DNA of 64,000 nucleotides, taken from NCBI RefSeq assembly GCF_014237835.1, contig NZ_JACJVI010000004.1:186001-250000 (forward strand), in the 5' to 3' direction. Source of the DNA: Rhizobium sp. AQ_MP (GTDB lineage Bacteria > Pseudomonadota > Alphaproteobacteria > Rhizobiales > Rhizobiaceae). A model generated the notes under the pieces. The model was not told the DNA's origin and did no database searches. It saw only the letters and a program-made list of their open reading frames with translations. The position numbers and the translations under genes were made by a program. Below are positions 54,011 to 62,387 of this stretch, in pieces. The number at the start of each line of letters is the position of its first letter. Position 1 is the stretch's first letter.

Positions 54011-55171
54011 CTATTCGAAGACGATGGCAGGCGCTGCGCGACCGGAACGTGCCTTGACCTGCTCCCAGGCCTTCGTCGCGATGTCACGGTAGATCCTCGC
54101 CTGCGGCCCATCGGGTTCGCTGACGACAACGGGTGTGCCGGCATCGGAGGTCTCGCGGATCGAGATGGTCAACGGCACCTCGCCCAGGAAGGGCACGCCG
54201 ATCTTTTCGGCTTCCGCCTTCGCGCCACCATGACCGAAGATGTCGTAGCGGTTTCCAGTGTCGGGTGCGATGAAGTAGCTCATGTTCTCGACGATGCCGA
54301 GAACCGGAACCTCAACCTTGTTGAACATATTGAGCCCCTTGCGGGCATCGATCAGCGCAAGATCCTGCGGGGTCGAGACGATGACAGCGCCGGAGAGCGG
54401 CACCTGCTGGGCCATGGTCAACTGGGCATCCCCGGTGCCCGGCGGCATGTCAACGACCAGCACATCGAGATCACCCCAGGCAACCTCACGCAGCATCTGC
54501 ATCAGCGCCGACTGGACCATCGGGCCGCGCCAGATCATCGCCGTGCCCTCATCGACCAGAAAGCCCATCGACATGGCCTTGATGCCGTAATTCTCCATGG
54601 GAACGATGATGCGGTTCTCGATCTGCTGCGGCCGTCCCGAAATACCGAGAAGGCGCGGCATGGAGGGGCCGTAGACGTCGGCATCCAGAATGCCGACTCG
54701 CAGGCCGTTCGCCTTCATTGCCAGAGCCAGATTGACAGCCGTGGTCGATTTGCCGACGCCGCCCTTGCCGGAGGCGACCGCGATGATCGCTTCTATCCCG
54801 GGAACGCCGGCCTTGACGCGCTGCGCCCCGCTCTGCGGAGCACCATGATTGTGGGCATGACCATGATGATGAGCAGGAGCCGCCGCCTGCGGACGCGGCG
54901 GCGGCGGGCTTGAGCCCTGCTTGCGTTCCGCCGTCAGGCTGACCACGGCGCCCTTGACGCCGGGCAGCGCCTTGACGGTGCGCTCGGCCGCCTGGCGCAG
55001 TGGCTCCAGCTCCTGCGCCCGTTCGGCCGGCACGTTGATCGAGAAATACACCTTGCCATCGGAGATGAAGACATCCGAGAGCATGCCGAGATCGACGATA
55101 TTGCCGTCGAGATCCGGCCCGCGGACCCCCTTCAGCGCCTCAACCACCTGCTCGCGCGACAATTCGGCCAT
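54011..55171 (-). CDS. mrp: Mrp/ApbC iron-sulfur carrier ATPase
   Basis: A 386-residue P-loop protein that carries and inserts [4Fe-4S] clusters. The N-terminal domain (about 1-80, EALKGVRGPDLDGNIVDLGM) is the DUF59/MIP18 fold. A His-rich linker AHHHGHAHNHG lies at about 100-110. The ATPase has the deviant Walker A GKGGVGKSTTAVNLALAM, then DADVYGPSMPRLLG and the DMPPGTGDAQLT segment. The bridging Cys pair usual in Mrp (CxxC near the C-terminus) is not visible in the C-terminal part, which should be checked. Confidence 0.9.
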   Translation of the reverse strand: MAELSREQVVEALKGVRGPDLDGNIVDLGMLSDVFISDGKVYFSINVPAERAQELEPLRQAAERTVKALPGVKGAVVSLTAERKQGSSPPPPRPQAAAPAHHHGHAHNHGAPQSGAQRVKAGVPGIEAIIAVASGKGGVGKSTTAVNLALAMKANGLRVGILDADVYGPSMPRLLGISGRPQQIENRIIVPMENYGIKAMSMGFLVDEGTAMIWRGPMVQSALMQMLREVAWGDLDVLVVDMPPGTGDAQLTMAQQVPLSGAVIVSTPQDLALIDARKGLNMFNKVEVPVLGIVENMSYFIAPDTGNRYDIFGHGGAKAEAEKIGVPFLGEVPLTISIRETSDAGTPVVVSEPDGPQARIYRDIATKAWEQVKARSGRAAPAIVFE

Positions 55172-55516
55172 CTTGATCTTCTTTCCGCTTCCGCATTCAC
55201 TTCAGCGCAACCAGATAATGGAGCGGAAGGCATTCGCCAACCGGAAATGCGGCGCCGGGCTGCGACCTTTGCGGCAGAAACAGACAAGCCGCCGGCGGAG
55301 AGCACCCCCCGCGGCGGCTTGTCAGGCTGCACCCGTTGACGGGTGTCGTGCAACGTCCCCTCTGGACTGTCTCATGTGATGCAGAAAGCGTGCCAATCTC
55401 GAAAACGCGGAAAATCAGGCCGCAAAGCACACTGCCTGAGTCACAACATCGCGTTCGTGCCGGGAAACTAGGCTGCCGCATTGGCTTGGCGCACAAAAAA
55501 GCACCAGCGTTTGCCG
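55172..55516. other. 345-base region between luxR and mrp with a hairpin
   Basis: The region contains one clear 12-base-stem hairpin (55283-55323) and no gene I can support. Short reading frames on both strands have no ribosome binding site or recognisable protein. The mrp promoter must lie here. Confidence 0.45.
55283..55323 (-). terminator. hairpin between luxR and mrp, weak terminator
   Basis: GACAAGCCGCCG pairs perfectly with CGGCGGCTTGTC (12 bases, 17-base loop). On the minus strand TGTTTCTG follows. It lies about 190 bases beyond the luxR stop. It may end luxR transcription or stabilise a transcript. Confidence 0.5.
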
Positions 55517-56254
55517 TTACTTGATCAGACCCAGCCTGAGCGCCTTGGCGACGGCCTGGGTGCGGTTGACGGCATCCAGCTTCTTGGTCGCACGGTTGAG
55601 GTAGTGGTTGATCGTGTGTTCCGACAAGGTCAGGATCTCGGCGATCTCCACGCTGGTCTTGCCGGCTGCCGTCCAGTTGAGGCAGTCGAGTTCGCGCTCG
55701 GTCAGCATATCGCTGTTGCGGCTGTCCATCTCGCGGATTTCGGCGAGGCGGTTGAAGACGTGGGCCGCGACATAGGCGAGCTCCATCATCTCCCGCGTAT
55801 CAAACAGTTCACGATCGCCGATGAAGGAGACCGCGCCTCGGGCTCCGGTTGCATCGTGAACGGGGAAGTAAGCGCCGCGGTTCATGCGAAAGCGATGGAA
55901 TAGCGCTTTGGACACTTCGCCTGAGCGCGGATCGCGCTGGGTAGCAACGTCATCGATATCGAAACGCAGGGGTATGGACGAGCGACGCAGATGCGCCAGC
56001 ACGGGGCTGCCGGAAAGCAGTGAGACCTGGTCGAACTCCGTCAGCAGATCGGATGGCCAGTTGGTGATGATCGAACTGCTGCCGAGTTCCTGTGCTGTCG
56101 CACCGGGCAGGTTCAGTACCATGAAGGCGCGGGCACCATATTGCTCGGTCACGCGTTTCATAAAACGGAACACGTCAAACTGGGTCTTGAAGCCCTTGAT
56201 GTCAGAGACCAGCGCTTCAACGCGGGCGGCAGCTGCCGCATCCTGGTTGGTCAT
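55517..56254 (-). CDS. LuxR-type regulator with autoinducer-binding-like domain
   Basis: A 245-residue LuxR-family protein. The N-terminal half (about 10-170) resembles the autoinducer-binding domain (FDVFRFMKRVTEQYGARAF, then SDLLTEFDQVSLLSGSPVLAHL, DATGARGAVSFIG). The C-terminal half holds the LuxR helix-turn-helix: LTERELDCLNWTAAGKTSVEIAEILTLSEHTINHYLNRATKKL. No luxI-type synthase is in the window, so it is a solo receptor; the ligand is unknown. The ATG at 56254 has a GGACGG site; an upstream TTG is less likely. Confidence 0.88.
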   Translation of the reverse strand: MTNQDAAAAARVEALVSDIKGFKTQFDVFRFMKRVTEQYGARAFMVLNLPGATAQELGSSSIITNWPSDLLTEFDQVSLLSGSPVLAHLRRSSIPLRFDIDDVATQRDPRSGEVSKALFHRFRMNRGAYFPVHDATGARGAVSFIGDRELFDTREMMELAYVAAHVFNRLAEIREMDSRNSDMLTERELDCLNWTAAGKTSVEIAEILTLSEHTINHYLNRATKKLDAVNRTQAVAKALRLGLIK

Positions 56255-56604
56255 CACACACCCGTCCAATCCGAATCAACGGTCAAGAGGTTCAGGAAGA
56301 TCGTCCAAGACGTATACGTCAACTGCTACATCACCTGCCATCGGTCGTGCATCGGGAACGCAATGCGTCATGAAACGCGTGCCTATTCCCCATCATCGCC
56401 GGATCCTGCTTGCGGGATCATTCGAAAGAATGAATGAAGGGACACCCAAAGGCGATTTCAACAACGAATCTGGTCCCTCAGGTTGCTGGAGCATAGACTT
56501 GTCGAGGCCTTACGGTCCAGATACCCCAAAAATTTTACCGTAAACCTCTGTCTTCGGCCCTATCCGCAGCGCAGAGAGACACCGATAGCGACAAGGAGAC
56601 GCGC
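56255..56604. other. 350-base divergent region upstream of luxR and SMP-30 genes
   Basis: The region holds promoters for the luxR gene and the SMP-30 gene. The notable element is the 12-base palindrome at 56309-56320. I see no RNA gene or long repeat here. The SMP-30 start has AAGGAGA upstream of a GTG. Confidence 0.5.
56309..56320. promoter_or_regulatory. 12-base perfect palindrome upstream of luxR
   Basis: GACGTATACGTC is self-complementary over its full length and lies 55 bases upstream of the luxR ATG, in the region between it and the divergent SMP-30 gene. It could be a site for the LuxR-type protein itself or for another dimeric regulator. Confidence 0.5.
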
Positions 56605-57489
56605 GTGATCGCGACACAGAGCTTCAACGGAAAGCCACTCATCGAAGACCGGATGGAACTGGGTGAAGGCCCCACCTATGACGCCGCGACGGGCTTGCTC
56701 TACTGGTTCGACATTCTCGGCAAGACGCTTTGCGCCTTCGATGAGGCTACCGGTCAACTGAGCCGGCATTCGCTGCCTTTTCTCGCAAGCGTCCTGGCGA
56801 TCATCGACGACAAGCGTCAGTTGCTTGCTTCCGACCAGGGTCTCTTCCTGCGCGACAGCCAGACCGGCACGCTCTCTCCTTATGCTGCCATCGAGGACAA
56901 GCCGCAGAACCGCTCGAATGATGGCCGCGTGCATCCGAGTGGCGCGCTCTGGATCGGTACGATGAGCCGGACTGCCGAGACGGGCGCCGGTGCGATCTAT
57001 CACGTGAAAGGAACCGCGGTGACGAAGCTTTTCGATGCGGTCAGCATTCCGAACGGTATCTGCTTCTCGCCGGATGGCCGCGTCGGCTACTTCAACGATT
57101 CCAAGGTCAACCACATGATGCGGGTGGATGTGGATCCGACGACGGGTGTGCCGACGTCTGCGCCGACTGTGTTCATTGATCAGTCCCAGCGTCAGGGCGT
57201 CATCGACGGGTCGGTCGTCGATCTCGAGGGGACGATCTGGAACGCCAACTGGGACGGCGGGGCGGTGGATCGCTATGGCCCCGATGGCACCCACATTGCG
57301 CGCTACGCGGCTCCCATGCGCCGCCCGACATGCCCGGCCTTTTATGGCGCCAATCTCGACCGGCTTGCGGTGACGTCGTGCTGGGAGGGGCTGACGGATG
57401 CGGAACGTGTCGAAGACGTCCTTGCCGGTGTCACCTTCGATCTCGGCGTCGCCGTGAAGGGCAAGCCCGAACCCCGCTTCAAGCTCTGA
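56605..57489 (+). CDS. SMP-30/gluconolactonase family protein
   Basis: A 294-residue six-bladed beta-propeller lactonase. Metal-ligand and family segments are seen: ELGEGPTYDAATGLLYWFDI (Glu19 in GEGP), NRSNDGRVHPSGALWIGTM (Asn/Asp ligands about 108), SIPNGICFSPDGRVGYFNDS (Asn and Asp ligands) and DGSVVDLEGTIWNANWDGG. It likely opens a sugar lactone in sugar acid catabolism. Start GTG at 56605 with AAGGAG 6-8 bases upstream. It is divergent from the luxR gene. Confidence 0.92.
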   Translation: MIATQSFNGKPLIEDRMELGEGPTYDAATGLLYWFDILGKTLCAFDEATGQLSRHSLPFLASVLAIIDDKRQLLASDQGLFLRDSQTGTLSPYAAIEDKPQNRSNDGRVHPSGALWIGTMSRTAETGAGAIYHVKGTAVTKLFDAVSIPNGICFSPDGRVGYFNDSKVNHMMRVDVDPTTGVPTSAPTVFIDQSQRQGVIDGSVVDLEGTIWNANWDGGAVDRYGPDGTHIARYAAPMRRPTCPAFYGANLDRLAVTSCWEGLTDAERVEDVLAGVTFDLGVAVKGKPEPRFKL

Positions 57490-57509
57490 TAACCAAAGAC
57501 GGACCGGAT

Positions 57510-57530
57510 GCGGGGCCAAGGCGGCCCCGC
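57510..57530. terminator. hairpin after the SMP-30 gene
   Basis: GCGGGGCC and GGCCCCGC pair over 8 bases with a 5-base loop, 20 bases after the SMP-30 stop. There is no T-tract after it, so termination is uncertain. Confidence 0.45.
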
Positions 57531-57699
57531 AAACCATTGTCGGGACATTTTGTTCCGGCAGATAGACCAAAATATTCAAAGACTAACCTGCGGAACGAAG
57601 ATCGCCGCCGGACATTTTCCTCTCGAACCGACGCGGCCCCGGAACATCTCGCAGGGCAGCGTCAGTCGCAGACCATCTCAGAGGAAAGGTAGGTCCATC

Positions 57700-58449
57700 A
57701 TGAACAAGTCTCTCAAGACCCTCGCTGCAGCCATGCTGCTCGGCTCCACCGCCATGGCCCCGTTTGCCATCGCCCAGGACGCGGCGCCCGGTGCAACGAC
57801 CACCCCGCCGGCCGCGACCGATGGCACCACAGGCTCCGGCGCTACGGGCACCGGTGTTGCTCCCGTGACCCCCGACGCGAATAGCGGTGCTGCCGGCACC
57901 ATGGGCACGACCGCCCAGGACACGACCGGCGCAGCCTCCGGCAATGCCACCTACTTGACCGAACAGGCGGAAAACCACATTTCCGTCAACGACTTCATGG
58001 GTCAGGCGATCTACACCGCCGACAATCAGTCGATCGGCAACATCAATGACCTGCTCGTTGAAAAGGATGGCGGCGTTGTCGCAGCTGTCGTCGGCGTCGG
58101 CGGCTTCCTCGGGATTGGCGAAAAGAACGTCGCTGTTCCCTTCGAGAACATCACAATCACCCGCGTGATGGACGACGACACGGCAATGACGGGCACTGAC
58201 GGTACTGCCACGACCGATGGCACCGCTGCCACCGGCATGGGTACGACCGGCACCACCGGTACGGCTGGCACGACGGCTGCCACCGGCACGGATCAGACCC
58301 AGGTCGAACAGGTGGCAGACGCGGAAGTGCGCCTGACGACCACTGAAACGGCCGAAAGCCTGCGCAACGCCCCGGAATTCCGCACGCTGGACGACCAGGC
58401 TGATGATGCGACCGACGGCACAACCACCTCGTCGACGGATAACAACTAA
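57700..58449 (+). CDS. secreted PRC-barrel domain protein with Thr/Gly-rich repeats
   Basis: A 249-residue protein with a signal peptide (MNKSLKTLAAAMLLGSTAMAPFAIA). The PRC-barrel domain lies at about residues 95-155: FMGQAIYTADNQSIGNINDLLVEKDG, then VVAAVVGVGGFLGIGEKNVAVPFENI. Before and after it are long low-complexity stretches of Thr, Gly, Ala and Asp with short TGT/TDGT repeats. The likely location is the periplasm or outer membrane. Such proteins are common in rhizobia and of unknown function. The start has GGTAGG close upstream. A strong terminator follows. Confidence 0.85.
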   Translation: MNKSLKTLAAAMLLGSTAMAPFAIAQDAAPGATTTPPAATDGTTGSGATGTGVAPVTPDANSGAAGTMGTTAQDTTGAASGNATYLTEQAENHISVNDFMGQAIYTADNQSIGNINDLLVEKDGGVVAAVVGVGGFLGIGEKNVAVPFENITITRVMDDDTAMTGTDGTATTDGTAATGMGTTGTTGTAGTTAATGTDQTQVEQVADAEVRLTTTETAESLRNAPEFRTLDDQADDATDGTTTSSTDNN

Positions 58450-58483
58450 TCCCGGAACGAGCTACGTGCTCGACGCTATGACG

Positions 58484-58512
58484 GGCGGCGCTTCGGCGCC
58501 GCCTTTTCTTTT
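58484..58512 (+). terminator. strong terminator of the PRC-barrel gene
   Basis: GGCGGCGC and GCGCCGCC pair perfectly around a TTCG loop and are followed by TTTTCTTTT. It lies just before the convergent demethylase stop codon. Confidence 0.95.
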
Positions 58513-58516
58513 GCAA

Positions 58517-60562
58517 TCACAACAGGCTGCAAAAGCGCAGGGCGTCATAGATCGCCGCATGGATATTGCGGCTTTCGATAGCGTCACCGATGCGAACCAG
58601 ATCGAAGGCTGCCTCTGCGTTCTTCACGGGTAGCGGATCCCGCCGGGCGATCAGGGCCGGATAATCGACTGCGCCGCAATTGCGTGAGAGCGGCTTGAGT
58701 TCCAGATAGAGATCGGCATTGGCCATGGTGCCATGTTCCACGACCACCTGAGCGACACGGCGTTCGAGACGGCTATCGGCGAAATCCGAGCCGAGGGTTG
58801 CGACGAGGCCGTTGCCCTCGCGACGCACGGCGACGAGCCGGGTGTTGATCGTCACCTTCACATTCTTTTGCGCAAAGACCTTCGCATAAGGCACGTGGTT
58901 CATGCCGCCCATTTCGGGCGCGAAGAAGCGTTCCGGCGAGACGACTTCCAGTTCGAGGCCAGCCTCGGCAATCAACTCCGCCGCACTCATGCCAGGATGG
59001 CCGCCATTGTCGTCAAACAGCAAAACGGGGCCTTCGGGCTTGACGCTGCCTGCGAGGATATCCCAACTCGAGGTCACCAGATCCTCGCCGGCCTCCAGTT
59101 CCGGAGCCTGAGCGATGCCGCCCGTCGCGATCACCACCAGATCGGGATTGAAGGCCATCACATCCTCGGCACCGGCATAGATGTCATAATGGATGGACAC
59201 GCCAAGCCGCTCCAGTTCAGCAAGACGCCAATCGACGATGCCTACCATTTCCTTTCGGCGCGGATTGCGAGTGAGCAGGTTCACCTGGCCACCGGCCCGG
59301 CTCGATGCCTCCAAGACCTCGACATGATGTCCGCGTTCGGCGAGCACGCGTGCGGCTTCGAGGCCGGCAGGCCCCGCCCCGACGACGACCGCCTTGCGGG
59401 GTTTCGCTGCCTTGGGCAGGTCATGCGGGATCAGGGCCTCGCGGCTTGTCGCCGCATTGTGGATGCACAGAGCCTCGCCACCTTCATAGATGCGGTCGAG
59501 ACAATAAGTGGCGCCGACGCAGGGGCGGATCTGATGTTCACGGCCCTCGATGATCTTTTTGACGATGTGCGGATCGGCGATATGGGCGCGGGTCATGCCG
59601 ACCATGTCGAGCTTGCCCTCGGCAATCGCATGGCGGGCCGTCGCGACATCGGCGATGCGGGCGGCATGGAAGACCGGGAACTTGGTCGCCGCGCGCACGT
59701 CGCCGGCGAAATCGAGATGCGGCGAGGCCGCCATGCCCTGGATCGGGATCACGTCGTTCAGCGAGGCGTCGTGCTCGATGTGCCCCCTGATAATGTTGAG
59801 GAAGTCGATCTTGCCGGAGCTTGCGAAGCGCTTCGCGATCTCCACACCTTCGTCCCGGGAAAGACCTTTGTCCCAATCCTCGTCGGCGACCATGCGGATG
59901 CCGACGATGAAATCCGGGCCGACAGCCTTTCTGACGGCTGATATCACCAGGTTGGAAAAGCGCATGCGGTTGTCGAGCGAGCCGCCGAATTCATCGTCGC
60001 GCCTGTTGGTGGCCGGCGACCAGAAGCTGTCCATCAGGTGGCCATAGGCCTCGAACTCGATGCCATCGAGGCCGGCTTCCTGCATGCGGGCGGCGGCCGT
60101 CGCATAGTCGTCGACGATGCGCTCGATGTCCCAATCCTCGATCTCCTTGGGGAAATGCCGGTGGGCCGGCTCGCGGATCGGAGAGGGGCTAAGCACCGGC
60201 AGCCAGTCCCCCTTGTTCCAGTTGGTGCGGCGGCCGAGATGGGTAAGCTGGATCATCACGGCGCAGCCATGCTCGTGACAGTCGTTGGTCAGGCGCTTCA
60301 GATGCGGGACGATCTCGTCCTTCCAGGCCAAGAGGTTGCCAAAGGCGGGCGGGCTGTCGCGGCTGACACTGGCGGAGCCAGCGGTCATGGTCAGCGCAAT
60401 GCCGCCCTTGGCCTTTTCGACGTGGTAGAGCCGGTAACGCTCGGTCGGCATGCCCCCTTCCGAATAGGCGGGCTCATGCGCCGTCGACATGATGCGGTTC
60501 TTCAGCGTCAGGTGCTTCAGCTGGAAGGGCTGGAGAAGGGGGTCGTTGGGGCGGTCAAGCAT
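58517..60562 (-). CDS. DgcA/StcD-type FMN oxidoreductase (dimethylglycine or N-methylproline demethylase-like)
   Basis: A 681-residue two-part flavoenzyme of the trimethylamine dehydrogenase group. The N-terminal TIM barrel (about 1-350, old yellow enzyme-like; GLDGIEFEAYGHLMDSFWSP, DNRMRF) holds FMN. The iron-sulfur region is RPCVGATYC-x11-C near residue 340, with only three Cys: TMADH has CxxCxxC-x12-C but the second Cys is Ala here. The C-terminal part has the Rossmann motif VVVGAGPAGLEAARVLAERG (about 390) and FAD/NAD(P)-type domains. Family members demethylate dimethylglycine or N-methylproline. It follows the MttB gene on the same strand, 195 bases downstream. Confidence 0.85.
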   Translation of the reverse strand: MLDRPNDPLLQPFQLKHLTLKNRIMSTAHEPAYSEGGMPTERYRLYHVEKAKGGIALTMTAGSASVSRDSPPAFGNLLAWKDEIVPHLKRLTNDCHEHGCAVMIQLTHLGRRTNWNKGDWLPVLSPSPIREPAHRHFPKEIEDWDIERIVDDYATAAARMQEAGLDGIEFEAYGHLMDSFWSPATNRRDDEFGGSLDNRMRFSNLVISAVRKAVGPDFIVGIRMVADEDWDKGLSRDEGVEIAKRFASSGKIDFLNIIRGHIEHDASLNDVIPIQGMAASPHLDFAGDVRAATKFPVFHAARIADVATARHAIAEGKLDMVGMTRAHIADPHIVKKIIEGREHQIRPCVGATYCLDRIYEGGEALCIHNAATSREALIPHDLPKAAKPRKAVVVGAGPAGLEAARVLAERGHHVEVLEASSRAGGQVNLLTRNPRRKEMVGIVDWRLAELERLGVSIHYDIYAGAEDVMAFNPDLVVIATGGIAQAPELEAGEDLVTSSWDILAGSVKPEGPVLLFDDNGGHPGMSAAELIAEAGLELEVVSPERFFAPEMGGMNHVPYAKVFAQKNVKVTINTRLVAVRREGNGLVATLGSDFADSRLERRVAQVVVEHGTMANADLYLELKPLSRNCGAVDYPALIARRDPLPVKNAEAAFDLVRIGDAIESRNIHAAIYDALRFCSLL

Positions 60563-60570
60563 GGGGCATA

Positions 60571-60736
60571 ACCCCCTCTGCCCTGCCGGGCATCTCCCCC
60601 TCAAGGGGGGAGATCGGATTGTCGCTGCCCTCCCAATCCGTTGATTTCAGTCCGGGCAGACAGTGGAACCGCAGGGCAGCGGATCGACCAATCTCCCCCC
60701 TTGAGGGGGAGATGTCACGCAGTGACAGAGGGGGGT
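60571..60736. repeat. RIME-like extragenic palindromic element
   Basis: Two arms of about 60 bases (60571-60629 and 60674-60736) are imperfect inverted copies of each other around a 44-base core. Each holds a smaller inverted repeat, ATCTCCCCCTCAAGGGGGGAGAT-like, preceded by CCCCTCTG. This nested structure is that of rhizobial intergenic mosaic elements (RIME-type), from memory of that family. It fills nearly the whole gap between the MttB-family stop and the demethylase start and could fold into a large RNA structure. Confidence 0.8.
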
Positions 60737-60757
60737 GTCCCATGGGCTTGTCGTCTC

Positions 60758-62299
60758 TCAATACCAGGCGTCCGGCTTGGCGCGCTTCGTTCTCTCGACA
60801 TAGTCTAGAAGCGCCTCGTCGATGGCGACATCCAAAGGCGGCGCTTCGTATTCGGCAAGCGTCTTCTTCCAGCGGGCATTGGCGCGCGTCGCCATGTCCG
60901 TGGAGCCGGCTTCCGACCATTTTTCGAAGGGTTCGTTGTCGGACAGCGACGAGTCCCAAAAGGCGGTCTGGTAGTTGCGCATGGTGTGGGCGGAGCCCAA
61001 GAAATGACTGCCCGGACCGACCTCTTCGAAGGCATCCATGGCGAGCGTGTTGTCGTCGACGACGACGCCGGCGAGATAGGAATGCAGAGCGCCGCAGAAG
61101 TCCGTGTCCATCACGAACTTCTCGTAGGACATGGCGAGCAGCCCATCGACGAAGCCGGCCGAATGCAGGATGAAGTTCGCGCCACAATGCACGGCCGACA
61201 TCATCGACATGACGCCCTCCTGCATGGCCTGGGCATCCGGCAGCTTGGAATTGGAGAAGTTTCCGGCGCAGCGCAGCGGCAGTTTCAGCCGGCGGGCAAG
61301 CTGGCCGATGACCATGGAGCCGATTGCCGGCTCCGGCGTGCCGAAGGTCGGCGATCCCGAACGCAGCGACATTGATGACAGGAAGTTGCCGAAGATGACG
61401 GGTGCGCCGCGGCGTTCCAGCTGGGTGAGCGCGCAGCCGGCCATGGTTTCGGCGAGCGACTGGGCAATGGCGCCGGCATTGGTGACCGGACCCATGGCTC
61501 CGCCGAGGATGAAGGGCACGATGACAGCCGCCTGGTTGGCACGGGCATAGGCACGCAGCGCCTTGGTCATGGTGCCGTCCCAGACGAGCGGCGAATTGAC
61601 GTTGACATTGCCGAGGATGACGCAGTTCCGGTCGACGAAATCCGCACCGAAGACGATGCGGGCCATCGCGATCGATTCCTCGGCGCGCTCTTCCGCCGTG
61701 ACCGAGCCCATGAAGGGCCGGTCGGAATATTTGATGTGGCTGTAGACCATGTCGAGGTGGCGCTTGTTGACGGGAACATCGACCGGTTCACAGATCGTGC
61801 CGCCGGAATGGTGCAGCCAGGGCGATGACTGGGCGAGCTTGATCAGGTTGCGGAAGTCCTCGATCGTGCCGTAGCGACGGCCCTTGTCGAGGTCCATGAC
61901 GAAGGGGGAGCCATAGGCAGGCGAGAAGACGACCGCATTGCCGCCGATCTCGACGTTGTTTGCAGGGTTGCGGGCATGCTGGGTGAAGGTTGCAGGCGCC
62001 GAGCTCAGGATTTCGCGCAGCATGCCCTTCGGAAACCGCACCCGGAGTCCCTCCATCTCGGCACCCGCCCCGCGCCACAGCTCGAGCGCTGCGGGATCGT
62101 CGCGGAACTCGATGCCGATCTCGGCGAGGATGCGGTCGGCCACGGCCTCGATGCGCTCGAGGTTTTCCTCCGACAGGATGTCGTAGGTCGGGATGTTTCG
62201 GCGGATGTAGGGCACCACCAAAGGCGAGACCAAGGCTCCCCCTCGCCGGGCCGGTCGCTGCCTGCGTGTGACGACGTTTTCCGCCAGTGCCTGATCCAT
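60758..62299 (-). CDS. MttB-family (non-pyrrolysine) trimethylamine methyltransferase-like protein
   Basis: A 513-residue corrinoid methyltransferase-type protein of the MttB superfamily. Conserved stretches include ERIEAVADRILAEIGIEF, NVEIGGNAVVFSPAYGSPFV, WLHHSGGTICEPVDVPV, FGTPEPAIGSMVIGQLARRL and AGFVDGLLAMSYEKFVMDTD. There is no in-frame TAG, so it has no pyrrolysine and belongs with glycine betaine/proline betaine-type members. Such enzymes pass a methyl group from a quaternary amine to a corrinoid protein; no corrinoid protein or THF methyltransferase gene is in the window. The ATG at 62299 has GAGGGGAAG upstream. The demethylase follows and the LysR gene is divergent. Confidence 0.88.
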   Translation of the reverse strand: MDQALAENVVTRRQRPARRGGALVSPLVVPYIRRNIPTYDILSEENLERIEAVADRILAEIGIEFRDDPAALELWRGAGAEMEGLRVRFPKGMLREILSSAPATFTQHARNPANNVEIGGNAVVFSPAYGSPFVMDLDKGRRYGTIEDFRNLIKLAQSSPWLHHSGGTICEPVDVPVNKRHLDMVYSHIKYSDRPFMGSVTAEERAEESIAMARIVFGADFVDRNCVILGNVNVNSPLVWDGTMTKALRAYARANQAAVIVPFILGGAMGPVTNAGAIAQSLAETMAGCALTQLERRGAPVIFGNFLSSMSLRSGSPTFGTPEPAIGSMVIGQLARRLKLPLRCAGNFSNSKLPDAQAMQEGVMSMMSAVHCGANFILHSAGFVDGLLAMSYEKFVMDTDFCGALHSYLAGVVVDDNTLAMDAFEEVGPGSHFLGSAHTMRNYQTAFWDSSLSDNEPFEKWSEAGSTDMATRANARWKKTLAEYEAPPLDVAIDEALLDYVERTKRAKPDAWY

Positions 62300-62387
62300 G
62301 ACGCTTCCCCTCGTTTTCTCAGAGGCTAGTTCAGGATAAACTTGCTGTGACGCTGGAAAATTACTGGAGATGCAATAAGCTCCACTT

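Noticed and set aside
55197..55496. A 99-residue minus-strand frame between luxR and mrp
   Set aside because: It overlaps a strong hairpin, has no ribosome binding site and its composition (Arg, Pro, Cys) looks like translated non-coding DNA.
57583..57660. GGAAC sequences upstream of the PRC-barrel gene as EcfG (general stress) promoter
   Set aside because: No CGTT -10 element occurs 16-17 bases downstream of either GGAAC, so the promoter type cannot be supported.
58733..59941. A 402-residue open frame on the plus strand
   Set aside because: It is antisense to the demethylase gene, which has clear FMN and FAD domains.
60758..62299. Possible pyrrolysine-containing MttB
   Set aside because: The gene reads through to its TGA stop with no in-frame TAG, so it is a non-pyrrolysine member.
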